Source of the DNA: Heliopora coerulea
Taxonomy: Eukaryota > Cnidaria > Anthozoa > Scleralcyonacea > Helioporidae
Assembly: GCA_030142905.1 (NCBI GenBank)
Contig: JASJOG010000325.1
Coordinates: forward strand, 124,001 to 188,000
Direction: 5' to 3'
Length of the DNA stretch: 64,000 nucleotides
The position numbers were made by a program, and so were the translations under genes. Of the stretch, positions 13,639 through 23,880 are shown piece by piece (position 1 is the stretch's first letter; the number at the start of each line of letters is the position of its first letter). The notes beneath the pieces are model-generated. The model was not told where the DNA came from and did not search any database. It saw only the letters and a program-made list of their open reading frames with translations.

Positions 13639-14706
13639 AAAAAATAGTTCACAGATATGTTTAATGAAAAATATTTCTGCCTTCAGATTTCGGTTATATG
13701 GTGTATAACTTGTTGTCCACGGTTAGTAATACGTTTGCTCATCCATTAGTTTTATTCCCAAAACGTTTCTGAGAGGCTCAACTGTCTGATCGAAGGTTAT
13801 TGATTCGACTCTCGTTTGAAACTCAGACAGTTTTTTGAGTTAACAACGCAATAATTACTGTACAACTTTCTCAGTTGATGAAGCTATACACTTGAGGCCA
13901 AATTCTCTCGACAGAAATTTTTACTTCGGGATCATCAATGATTTGGCAACACCGTGATCCGCTCGTGTCGAGGCTGGTTTGGCAAATTGGTGGTTTTGTT
14001 AGGAAAATGGATCTGTGAAAATGATAAATGTAAATCTGCCAAATAATTAACATTGTAGCACCGAATGAGCGACCGGTTCACATAACTCATTGAAGTTAGC
14101 CTTACGAGCAGAAATCGAAAATAATTCCACATGGAGTGATTAACACATTACATTCTTTAAGAAAAATACTTCATGTATACTCTACAGTACTATAAGGTTT
14201 TGCTTGGAAATATTGCTCGATTGTCGATCTCGATGCTGGATCACAGCGCGAACTTCAGATGATTTCCTTGCATTTTCACGATCAATTTTACAGCTAGGTT
14301 TTGATTGCTCCAAGTATTTCGTTTATAGTAAATAAATCTAAATGCTCTCTGACCTGATGATAAATTTCATTATGAGCTTTCGGTTACCGGTCTGTAACCT
14401 TCTACGGATAGATGACAGTGAAGACAAAGAACAAGGCTAATTATTTATATATGTAAGGACGTTTACATAAAAGCTAAAAATAGATATGGGTGAGTGAGTG
14501 TGCGTGGACAGCGGCATCATTACTTTTTAAGTAAGATGGTGTATTGTTCTGGCAGCGGCTTTGAGTTGTTATTGGCGTGTGTTGTTTTTGCGGTGTGCCA
14601 AGATTCCAAGTTGTTACGTAAGCGGTAGTTTCCTTTGTCGATGATGTGTCCGTTGTCAAAATTAATCCTATGATCGAAATGCCATGCGTAGTTTGCGAAA
14701 TTCAGA

Positions 14707-14873
14707 AATGAAATTCAGAGCGAATATTTTTTTTCCGAAAAAACGACGTCATGAACTTTTTACTGGATAGCTCTCCTTATTTGCGATTCGACGAAATGCA
14801 AGTAACTCAAATCATTTGGAAGACGGCCCCGGTAAAACAAATTCATCAGTATTACAATGACGACTTGTAATAT
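14707..14873 (+). repeat. Dispersed repeat, right copy flanking the array
   Basis: Direct-orientation partner of 1894..2060, with scattered mismatches and small indels. It is much more diverged from its partner than the array units are from one another, so the flanking pair is older than the present array. Confidence 0.65.
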
Positions 14874-15328
14874 TCTTTTATCAAATACATTAACCTTTTG
14901 TGAAATGTTAATCAACCATTTTATTTCCATCCAATGTTTATGTATCTTCTTGTCGAAAACATGTTTTGCCAACGAAAACATGTTTTGCCACCTTTACCTG
15001 TGATACGATCCTCAGAATGTATCTGGCGTAAAGCCTTCGTTCTCGGGATTAACTCTTACTTATTGTTGACCTATAACTTTTTAAACTTGCGGTTTTATAA
15101 TCCTGTAAAGGTTGGATAACAAACGCAATTACATTTCATGGATAGTAGAACAATTTCAACGCGATTTTCCGGGAAGTAGTGAAGAAGGAGAGCTATATGT
15201 CGACGGATATCTTTCTAGTGAGGAGAAATCACCGGCGATTTCGCCCCAGGGAGGACGAAATAACTTTGACCGACGTCTCTATGACTCATGATCAGGCATG
15301 TCCCCAGTAAAATTAACCAGTTTCTTAC

Positions 15329-15664
15329 CTAATATGATGACATGAACGCTAGACGTGCTTCTGTGACCACCCGCAGATCGCAACAATTGTACTTGAAGGG
15401 TGTAGGTTCCAGAAAAATCAACACTTGCATTTCGAAATACAAGTGTTGCTCCATTTATGATGATGAACCTTGGATCAAGAATAAGCGTAGCTGAGGCCCC
15501 AAACCGTTGAATGGCCAGGGTTTTAATTTGACTTGATCCTGACCGGGCAAACGACCATTGAACAGAAGCAATATTGGAAGATGGGAATTTAATTTCCCAT
15601 GGTAGTTTTACCGTTGAACCGGTAGGCCAATAACTGGTAATATTTTGATGAAAGCTGATCTGTG
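15329..15664 (-). CDS. Single immunoglobulin-type domain exon of a host gene
   Basis: The minus strand has a pyrimidine-rich acceptor ending TCTTAG just before 15664 and a donor GTAAGAA just after 15329, enclosing 336 bases (112 codons). Both junctions fall after the first codon base, giving a symmetric phase 1-1 exon, the usual arrangement for shuffled extracellular Ig domains in animals. The translation has a V-set-like pattern: an early WPTGSTVKLPWEI strand, VQWSF in place of the core tryptophan strand, and late GATLVFRNASVDFSGTYTLQV, which matches the L-x-I-x-N-x-x-x-x-D-S-G-x-Y signature. The usual disulfide cysteines are missing (W-S-F and Y-T-L positions), which is unusual. The open frame runs past both splice sites (15279..15713), but the extra parts look intronic. 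No neighbouring exon was found. It probably encodes one domain of a membrane or secreted Ig-superfamily protein. Confidence 0.7.
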
Positions 15665-16064
15665 CTAAGAGAAGAAAAAAAGAAACAAACAAAAATATAA
15701 ACAAGGAAAACAACAGAAATTTGTCATCTCAGCAGATTTTTCACCTCAAAGGAGAACGGAGGTCAAGATAATCTCGTTCTTTACCAATGTGATGCAACGT
15801 ATACCTTCGACTGGCTATATGCAATAATTGCAGCCAGGCGCGTAGCCAGAAATTTTTCTTGGCGAGTGAGGATGGTTTATATGTCGAGCAACTTTTGACG
15901 TTGGAAATTTTCAACACTCCCAAAGATGTACTGCCTTCTTCTATGCTGTCGAAAACGTGGTAGAATACGTTTCCTGAATGAATTCTCCGCTAAAGTTCAA
16001 TAATTTGCACAACAATCGACTTACGTTCACTTTATTCACCACTTGCGGTTTCACTCTCGCAACT

Positions 16065-16077
16065 CACACCGATATAT
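16065..16077 (+). repeat. 13-bp target-site duplication, left copy
   Basis: CACACCGATATAT, identical to 18260..18272, with unrelated flanks (AACT to the left here; GATACGG to the right of the other copy). It marks the staggered cut of the PLE insertion. Confidence 0.85.
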
Positions 16078-16300
16078 AAAATAAAACTAATTCCGAAAAT
16101 AGACATCTTGTGTTCTTGATATTCAAGTTAAAAAACAAGAGTGTACAGACAGAGTCGGTGATATTTCGTCTTTATTCCAAAGACATTGTCAAACCAACGA
16201 GACTACAAGCAAGCGGTGATCTATATGTACAGCTATTTACAGACGCAGCGGAAGTATACAATTACAGGATGGTGTGAGCCAGTGTGATGGACTAATGGCT

Positions 16301-17314
16301 CTAGAACAATGACAGTTTTTTACAAGCTTTAAGACCACTGTTGAGTTGTGGCATATTACGTTTTATCAATAGTGATTCTAGGATAAGGAGTTGATTAGGA
16401 TTGTTATTATTACAACGATATAAGATTTTAGTATTAGTTGGAATTAGATTACAAGGATTGCAAAGTAAGTCAATGAAGTCCTCCTCAGATTCAATGTCAG
16501 GAAATGAGAAAAGGCGAGAGATGAAGTTTGCGTCAGGACAGTCTAGGAGATGTTGAGATATGGCACTAGAATTATTGTAATTGGTAGCGTGCTGTGTTAG
16601 TCGAGATTGTAGGTTACGTCCAGTTTTGCCTATGTACGTTTGGCCACAACCAGGACATTTAAATTCATAAACAACGTTAGCTTTAGAAAGCTCCGGAATT
16701 TTATCCTTCTTGGGACAGAAAAATGACGTTTTCTTGGTTTGATAAATCACGATTGGTTTAATGGGAATTTTCAAGCTGCGACGGATTTTGCGAATGACGT
16801 TGAAAACTAAATTTTCACCTTGTTTTCCAAGGTATGGTATTCTGAAATAAATTTTGGGCGAATCATTGTCGGCAATATGTTCCATTGAATTAGTGTTAGA
16901 TGTAACCTTGTTTTTGAGTTTGTGAATCAAAAAGTTCCGGACTTTTAGAGGAAAACCGTTCCATGACATAAAAGACTTTAACGTACGAATTTGGTTATCA
17001 AATAATGTTTGATTAGAGCAGATCTTAAACGCGCGAAAGAATAAAGAGTTTATCCAAGTGGTTTTGAGGTTGAAAGGTTCAAAACTAGAAAAATGCGTGT
17101 ACTGGCCTGTGTGAGTTGTTTTTCGGAAAATATCAAGGCCGTCATCGGTAATCTTGAGATCGAGAAAGTGAACATGTGAGTCAGAAAAATCGTCAAACGT
17201 AAATTTAAGATTTTTATCAAAACTGTTAAATTTTGAAAGAACATGAGGAATATCAGAAGGCCGGATGAGAACCAAGGTGTCATCGACATAAGGACGATAA
17301 AACTTAATGAAACC
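16301..17314 (-). pseudogene. Penelope-like RT C-terminus plus GIY-YIG endonuclease (minus copy)
   Basis: An open frame of about 338 codons on the minus strand, ending at 16301. The N-terminal part carries the RT active-site motif YVDDTL close to the break, followed by the PLE thumb and connector region. The C-terminal third is a GIY-YIG nuclease: VVYEFKCPGCGQTYIGKTG, then the R-x-x-L-x-x-R-L-x-x-H helix, and a late LILESLLI stretch with the expected glutamate. A C-P-x-C-like pair precedes the GIY motif. The first two-thirds of the RT are missing: the frame begins at the head-to-head junction at 17314/17315, so this is a 5'-truncated, non-autonomous copy, although the remaining frame is intact. 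Family assignment is secure; the named clade within PLEs is not. Confidence 0.88.
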
Positions 17315-18016
17315 TTTGATAACCAAATTCGTACGTTAAAGTCTTTTATGTCATGGAACGGTTTTCCTCTAAAAGTCCGGAACTTTTTGATTCACAAACT
17401 CAAAAACAAGGTTACATCTAACACTAATTCAATGGAACATATTGCCGACAATGATTCGCCCAAAATTTATTTCAGAATACCATACCTTGGAAAACAAGGT
17501 GAAAATTTAGTTTTCAACGTCATTCGCAAAATCCGTCGCAGCTTGAAAATTCCCATTAAACCAATCGTGATTTATCAAACCAAGAAAACGTCATTTTTCT
17601 GTCCCAAGAAGGATAAAATTCCGGAGCTTTCTAAAGCTAACGTTGTTTATGAATTTAAATGTCCTGGTTGTGGCCAAACGTACATAGGCAAAACTGGACG
17701 TAACCTACAATCTCGACTAACACAGCACGCTACCAATTACAATAATTCTAGTGCCATATCTCAACATCTCCTAGACTGTCCTGACGCAAACTTCATCTCT
17801 CGCCTTTTCTCATTTCCTGACATTGAATCTGAGGAGGACTTCATTGACTTACTTTGCAATCCTTGTAATCTAATTCCAACTAATACTAAAATCTTATATC
17901 GTTGTAATAATAACAATCCTAATCAACTCCTTATCCTAGAATCACTATTGATAAAACGTAATATGCCACAACTCAACAGTGGTCTTAAAGCTTGTAAAAA
18001 ACTGTCATTGTTCTAG
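17315..18016 (+). pseudogene. Penelope-like GIY-YIG endonuclease (plus copy, truncated)
   Basis: Starts inside the PLE frame at the inverted junction and runs to a TAG just after LSLF, matching residue for residue the C-terminal ~230 residues of the minus copy. It lacks the RT active site altogether. An ATG at 17243 opens the frame earlier, but those residues come from the antisense of the central spacer and are not PLE protein. The GIY-YIG motifs are intact. Confidence 0.85.
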
Positions 18017-18259
18017 AGCCATTAGTCCATCACACTGGCTCACACCATCCTGTAATTGTATACTTCCGCTGCGTCTGTAAATAGCTGTACATATAGATCA
18101 CCGCTTGCTTGTAGTCTCATTGGTTTGACAATGTCTTTGGAATAAAGACGAAATATCACCGACTCTGTCTGTACACTCTTGTTTTTTAACTTGAATATCA
18201 AGAACACAAGATGTCTATTTTCGGAATTAGTTTTATTTTGTATTTTCTTAAGTTGTCTG

Positions 18260-18272
18260 CACACCGATATAT
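18260..18272 (+). repeat. 13-bp target-site duplication, right copy
   Basis: Right partner of the duplication at 16065..16077. It immediately follows the plus-strand PLE copy. Confidence 0.85.
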
Positions 18273-21200
18273 GATACGGTAAATTTTCAAACAACATGTG
18301 ATCAAATTACTTAATATAGCTAATCGCTAACGTGTTATCGTACCATTTCCGACAATGCTAGTTTATCACATAAGTGAGTTCCTGAGAGTCATGGTAATGG
18401 AGAGTTAGGCTTACAACCGTGCCTTTTAAAACTTTTCGTTTGTGTATTTTACTTCTATTTACAATTTTTTTTTATTTACAAGAAGACTCGAATAAATGAT
18501 GACTTCGAATTTTTCGCTTCACTCCAGCTATTTATTGAACTAAGCTCGATTTTGAGGGTTCCAGCCTCCAGGTATTTGATCGCATTTCAAAAAGCAGGGT
18601 CTAATTTGAATTTCCCTGAATTAAACTGGAACGATCGGGATTAATTTCCGTATTTCGTATTCGGTATGTCAATGGACAAAAAATACCAGAATGAGGTATA
18701 AAATGTCCGTGTGGTTGAAAAGTACCCAGTCTAGGGCTATTAAAACAGAATTAGGCGCATGAGTGTCCTGAGGACGTTGGCGGGAAAATGAAATCGACAG
18801 TAACACCATCAAACCCCACAACAGAGAATGTTTCGCTACGGAAAGAGAATGGCAATTTTGGTAACGCTTACCCTTAAAAACGTCAGTAATAATGCTCAAT
18901 AAATTGTAAGTAATATAGAGCGTAAAAGAATCACAATCGACTGGTTTTGGTGCTAACTATACTCAATAGCCAGCAAATGCTTTTGTCCGATAATCGACAT
19001 TTGTCAGCGATTAACATTAGTTCAATATCCTGCTGACAACTGACTAAACATTCACATCCCCACTTCAGCACTTCAGAAAATACGTTTCGACATTTTATCG
19101 GGACGCCAGACGAGTGGTTTGATACTGGTCAGATTGTGATACTGTCTTATGACTCATTATGGAGCGGGAAACTCAGGGCCGTTCCAGCCATGGAGGGTTC
19201 AACCCCCCGAACTCCCCCCGGCTACGCCACTGTTTGTCACAACGTAATTTTTAGGATACAGTAAGCATTTGCCGAATTTCTTTCAAATTTTAATATTGAC
19301 AAACCATTTTATCTGACAGATCCGCGAACTTCATAGATTATCCAACGTGAATTTCATGGACTAAAAAAAGCAACTTGATTAACCCTCAAGATTATCTTCT
19401 ATCACAAATTGACCAATCAAATTGACAGAATTTCGGATAAATTGCATAATCCGTCTTTACTTTTCATGAGCGACCGCCGACTCGGGCTTCACCCTCGATG
19501 ACCATACGTACAAGGAAAAGTAAAATTGTCTAGTTGTTACTTATAAAGTCGAGTGAAAGGAAAGGAGAAAGGAAAAATGGCTGTGGGGACACGAGCCGTT
19601 GGGCACGTGCTAAAATCAGGACTACCGACTCCAACTGAGCAAATTTCACCACTTATTAGTCTGTAATTAAGTGGGAAGTACAATTTGTACGGTTACTTTT
19701 GAAAGGAATTGTTTGGTTATCAAATCTAAATTTCGAAATATGACGAATTTTGTAATGATATGTTCTCTAGTGATGTACAGGGTCGCACACTAATCAGGTA
19801 TCACGATTTATGCAAAAGTTACTCGCGCGGCGACGTGCAATCTCCAATACCTGACTGAACATTTTTAAAGAAAGTGAAGATCTTTACCTTCTGGATGAAC
19901 TGGATATAAAACCAGTAATTGGAGAATACCAAATATGCTGAAGGTTACCATCATCTTCACCAACACACGGCCACAGAATATACGGTAAAAAAAAATGAAT
20001 TTATCAGTCACGCCTACTAAATTAATTAATAGCCTACCAAAATAACTGAATTATACACATCTGTTTTGAACGCATCTCGTAACACGCAGGTACAAATCCC
20101 TGGAGCGCCTTCTTCATGATTTCTATTTGGACCAGGTTACACAAGTTCTTTGTTTGTATTCGTAGTTAAAAGCATAAAACATTTTGCAGGGATTCATTGG
20201 GGGTTTTAGCAGATTGGGGGTGTCAACGGCATTAAAACAATTAGGCCACGTTTTATGGGTGTCGATGCACACGCAGAAGTGTGGGGAAACAAGTACGGTC
20301 AGGCCACTGTGAGCTCCGCCAAAGGAGAAGTGTAAACCTTCCAATCGAGGTCTGGAGCAAAAGTTTTAAAATATTAAGTCTTTGAAATGCATTCGTGAAT
20401 AAGAACTTTGTTTTAGTAAATTCTACACTTAACATTTCTGCAGAAACGAAGCAGTAAATGTTGCGATTTCACGATAGCTTGTACTATCTTAAAATTCATG
20501 AACAAAATGTCTACAAATTTTGCTATCACTCGACAATTGAAGTACCAAATGTGACTCGGTTACGGATTCGCCATTCGGACATGCAATTACAAAGCGCTGT
20601 ATGGCAACATCAAGGCAATGATAAGACAAACCGCACTATTTTATCCATTTCATTACAGAATACGATTTTTCATTTGACAGCCAATTAAAATGTTGGGGGG
20701 ACAATTGATATATTGTCCCTTTACTCTTGAACTGTGGGGGGACAAGTCTCCATGTCCCATACTATTCGATCAAAACTGCTCACTGACGTTGTAATGAAAT
20801 GTGGATGTTCTGGGATTTTATCTTTTTTTTGGTTTAGTTTTTTTTTTCAGGTGTACCTCTAGCTCGTCACTTCAAAATGAAATAGAAAGCAGAAAAAAAG
20901 AGATGGCTGAAATGGACTGTAAGAAGAGTTAAAAGCTAAATCAAATGATCTTTTAGGCCGTGGAAAAAAACTTTCATGACGAGTCGTGCTACATTCCGAT
21001 ATATACCCGCAGTTCATATACAACGCCCTTAGTTTGTAGTTTAGACATCAAGCGGTTTCATTAAAAAACCCCTTACCTCTACCGTTACCAGATGAAGAAA
21101 CGTTGTCTTCGATATACACATCCACAATTGTCAAAGTTGTGAATGTGTATATCGAAGACGACATGAATTCGAGTGAACGTCGTGAACAGCGTGACTTTGG

Positions 21201-22773
21201 CACTCATGGTGTTTTTATTACATGAAGTACGTCTGATCAATGGCATATTTCACATTCAATCTTCTTTCGTTATCTCTTTCTTCTGTACATATAAACTTGG
21301 AGCATCACGGTGTTTGTCTGTTACCTTAAAACTCCAGAACCACAAGACTTACAGAAGATTCAATTACACATTGGAACTCACCATGACCAGATGAGTAACA
21401 TTCGCTATCAATACCTCAGAAAAAAATGACTTAAATATCATACTTAACATATCTATGTTGCAACCATAATCATTTCCTCAAGAATAACCATCCTGGAATG
21501 ATCCCGGGCAAAGACCGGGTACCCTGACTAGTTGAGTTTTATGGAGGGCTTGTTTTGCCTTTGGCGTCGTCCATTATGTCTCAGAAGCCAGTTTCTTACA
21601 AATTTTTAGCCATAAATTAACGAGGAAGTAAGCCACGTGTGATCTCCATTAATTTAGCCTGTCGCAACTCCATTTACAATAGTAGAGAATTCCCTCTTTG
21701 GGTGGCCGTTTTTATACTCGTGTTGATAAGCGATCTCCGGTTGCGCTATGGTGTAATATCAAAAGCGTGTTCGATATGAAACTAGAGACTAAGTTTTAGG
21801 TCTTTTAGACTTCGAAAACATTCAAGATTAACTCAGTGTTTTATAAAACAGTACTCATGTTGGACAAGCTCTGATTGGAAAAGCCTCATTTTCTCCGAGG
21901 GTACAGAGACACCAAATAATATACGGTTTTAAATATAAGTTACATGTCGGGAGTCTGTGCTGGAAATTATTTTACAGATGATGTCATCCGTGTAGAGACA
22001 AGGTGACGCCATTTTCGTTTTGTGTTTGAGCACAGAGACCTGGATGACGTCACGAAAACTTAATTGTAATTACGCAGACTGTCCAACCATCCTTATTTCG
22101 TCGGGATTATCCAGATTTTGCTTGAAAATCCCGAATCCCGACCAATATGCCGTCGGGATAGGAAAAATCCCGATTTTGACATTTACTTCGAGTAACAAGA
22201 ATCCTAGAAAGATATTTTCGTCAAATTCTAATAGTATAGATATCTTTCGAAGACCCAATGAAAACAATGGCGCCAGTGGTAAACAGACGGATGAAATGAA
22301 CAGGACATAAATTAGACAGGTGGCCTTTAAATAAGTCAGGAATATCCGATTTCTCAAACTTCTTCTCGATGAATATGTCTCTCATTACAATATCATTTCA
22401 GTACAGTGTGTACGAATGAACATCAGCTGTGCACGAATCAGCTCCGGGCACTTGTACAGGAAAGGTTGAACTTACATTTGAGTTGGAAGCGTCGTTTGGT
22501 CTTTTAGAGAATTAAAGAGGACTGCAGATATATAGTGGTTGGTTAAGAACAGTTGTTTGCTTTCATAAAGCTCACAATATTACAGTAGAGCGTGATTTAT
22601 TGGTCATGGCTGACGGTCGAGTGTATTGAGCTCCTCGTACTAAAGTTTCATACCATAATAACACAGCCATTAGCTTATCTAGATAACTTCTATTTTACTG
22701 TAGTGTCATTTACTATTATAACGGTCAAATTTTTGACAACACTACCGTACTTGAAAGCAAGTTTTTGTGCTGA
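18273..22773. other. Non-coding stretch, no gene seen
   Basis: About 4.5 kb without a convincing exon or transposon protein. Open frames are short (under 100 codons), mutually overlapping and without domains. Around 19196..19237 there is a C-rich tract typical of a dispersed repeat end. The only clear structure is the hairpin at 21105..21159. The final ~350 bases may be the 5' leader of the LINE that follows, but I cannot fix its 5' end. Confidence 0.5.
21105..21159. repeat. Near-perfect 23-bp inverted repeat with 9-base loop
   Basis: Left arm 21105..21127 (GTCTTCGATATACACAT then CCACAA) pairs with 21137..21159 with one mismatch. The loop is 21128..21136. Arms this long are unlikely by chance in sequence of this composition. 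It could be a hairpin of a small inverted-repeat element or a structured RNA. No flanking duplication was identified. Confidence 0.75.
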
Positions 22774-23556
22774 ATGAGTATGACTCGAAGCCGATCTGCG
22801 AAAAGTAAGATGGCAGTGGAAGGTGAAGACATAAAATCTCATTTGTTTAAGCTATTTTCCACTGATCGGGAACTGATATCCAAGATTGCCGAAGCGTTAT
22901 CCAACACAATTGTGGATCTTGTCATCAAATCAGAGGAATTCATGACTGCTGTGATGGAAAAGCTCGTCAAAGATAACAATATTGTCAAATCTATAGCAAA
23001 TAAAATTGGTGAGTCAGCTAAGCAAGAAGTTTACGAAAGCCTATCGTATGACCAGAAATGCTTAGAAGATAAGTACTCGGAACTTAACTCCAAACTAGAT
23101 AAATTAGTGGTCGATCTTAAAGAAAATCGCCTTAAACAGATTGATGAATTAGACAGCATTAATCAATATGGCCGCCGAAATTCTATTCTCATACATGGCC
23201 TTGCTGAAGATAAAGGGGAGGATACTGACACCACCGCTGTGAATCTATTTAACACGAAGCTGAATATTCCAATTGAAAAATCTGATTTGGACAGATCGCA
23301 CAGGTTAAACACTAAGAAACGCAATTCAAACCGACCTCGACCTATCATTGTAAAATTTAATAGCTATAACAAGAGAGCTGATGTATTCAGAGTAAAGAAA
23401 CGACTGAAGGGGACAAAAATCAGCATATCGGAAAGTTTAACTGCCCATACGAACAACTCTTGGATGTATTTCGTAAAAATCCAGCAGTTGCTACAACGTG
23501 GACACTGGATGACAGAATTTTCTGCCTTCTACAGGAAAGCCAAGCAAAAGTTGTAA
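22774..23556 (+). CDS. LINE ORF1 protein, coiled coil plus RRM-like domain
   Basis: Frame of 260 codons starting at ATG 22774 in a basic R-S-R-S-A-K-S-K context. Residues ~25..125 are rich in heptad-like hydrophobic positions and charged residues, consistent with a coiled coil. From residue ~128, RRNSILIHGLAE and a later DRSHRLNTKKR / PRPIIVKF pattern follow the RNA-binding core of LINE ORF1 proteins of the L1 ORF1p/transposase-22 type. The known role is to bind the element's RNA as a chaperone trimer. The last ~40 residues look frame-shifted near 23450, because another frame there continues the family pattern to about 23590. Assignment to LINE ORF1 is firm; activity is unlikely. Confidence 0.75.
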   Translation: MSMTRSRSAKSKMAVEGEDIKSHLFKLFSTDRELISKIAEALSNTIVDLVIKSEEFMTAVMEKLVKDNNIVKSIANKIGESAKQEVYESLSYDQKCLEDKYSELNSKLDKLVVDLKENRLKQIDELDSINQYGRRNSILIHGLAEDKGEDTDTTAVNLFNTKLNIPIEKSDLDRSHRLNTKKRNSNRPRPIIVKFNSYNKRADVFRVKKRLKGTKISISESLTAHTNNSWMYFVKIQQLLQRGHWMTEFSAFYRKAKQKL

Positions 23557-23880
23557 TTGAACGCTCAAAGGATTTAGCCAAACTTCCTGAATTCCCAGCG
23601 TGATAACTAAGGTATTATCAAAATTAACTTGTGTGTTGACATTGTGTGTTTACTGAACCGTATTATGCATGTATAATTAGCTAAATATATTCAAGTATGT
23701 AATCAATTTAGAAATTATAATCATAATCCTATTATCTATTAACCTTACCATCAAGGTATGAGCTTTATTAAGATTGTTTATATCGTTTATACGTTAAGTT
23801 AAAGTTCAGTTTAGTCGTCTGAATTTTAGTTTACTTAATATCCAAGTGTACCATTTTAGTTTATCCTTTTATTTTTCACA

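Larger units (their letters stand above)
2265..14492 (+). repeat. Tandem array of four 3060-bp units (macrosatellite-like)
   Basis: Units start at 2265, 5325, 8385 and 11445, each opening with ATTAAATGAACCCTTG (one base differs just after this in unit 1). The period is exactly 3060 bases. By eye I find only four single-base differences in 12.2 kb: near 2281 and 2925 in unit 1, at 7301 in unit 2, and at 13510 in unit 4. The last unit ends at about 14492, where the match to the next-unit junction breaks down. Such homogeneity means very recent amplification or gene conversion. I see no transposase, rRNA, histone, snRNA or tRNA gene inside the unit. A collapsed or expanded assembly artefact is possible, but the private variants in different units argue for real copies. 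Confidence 0.93.
16078..18259. mobile_element. Penelope-like element, head-to-head inverted dimer
   Basis: The insert is bounded by a perfect 13-bp direct repeat, CACACCGATATAT, at 16065..16077 and 18260..18272. Inside are two copies of a PLE 3' half in opposite orientation: a minus copy (arm to 17002) and a plus copy (arm from 17315), with a 312-base single-copy centre holding the end of the reverse transcriptase. The arms run to about 16078 and 18239 and differ by about one base in 925 by eye (near 16199 versus 18120), so the insertion is recent. The plus copy extends about 20 bases further at its 3' end than the minus copy. Head-to-head partial copies are a known habit of Penelope-like elements. 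Confidence 0.88.

Noticed and set aside
2471..13652. Repeated minus-strand and plus-strand ORFs of 60-83 codons in each 3060-bp unit, other than the 99-codon one
   Set aside because: They overlap each other on opposite strands, lack domains and are preserved only because the whole unit is nearly identical.
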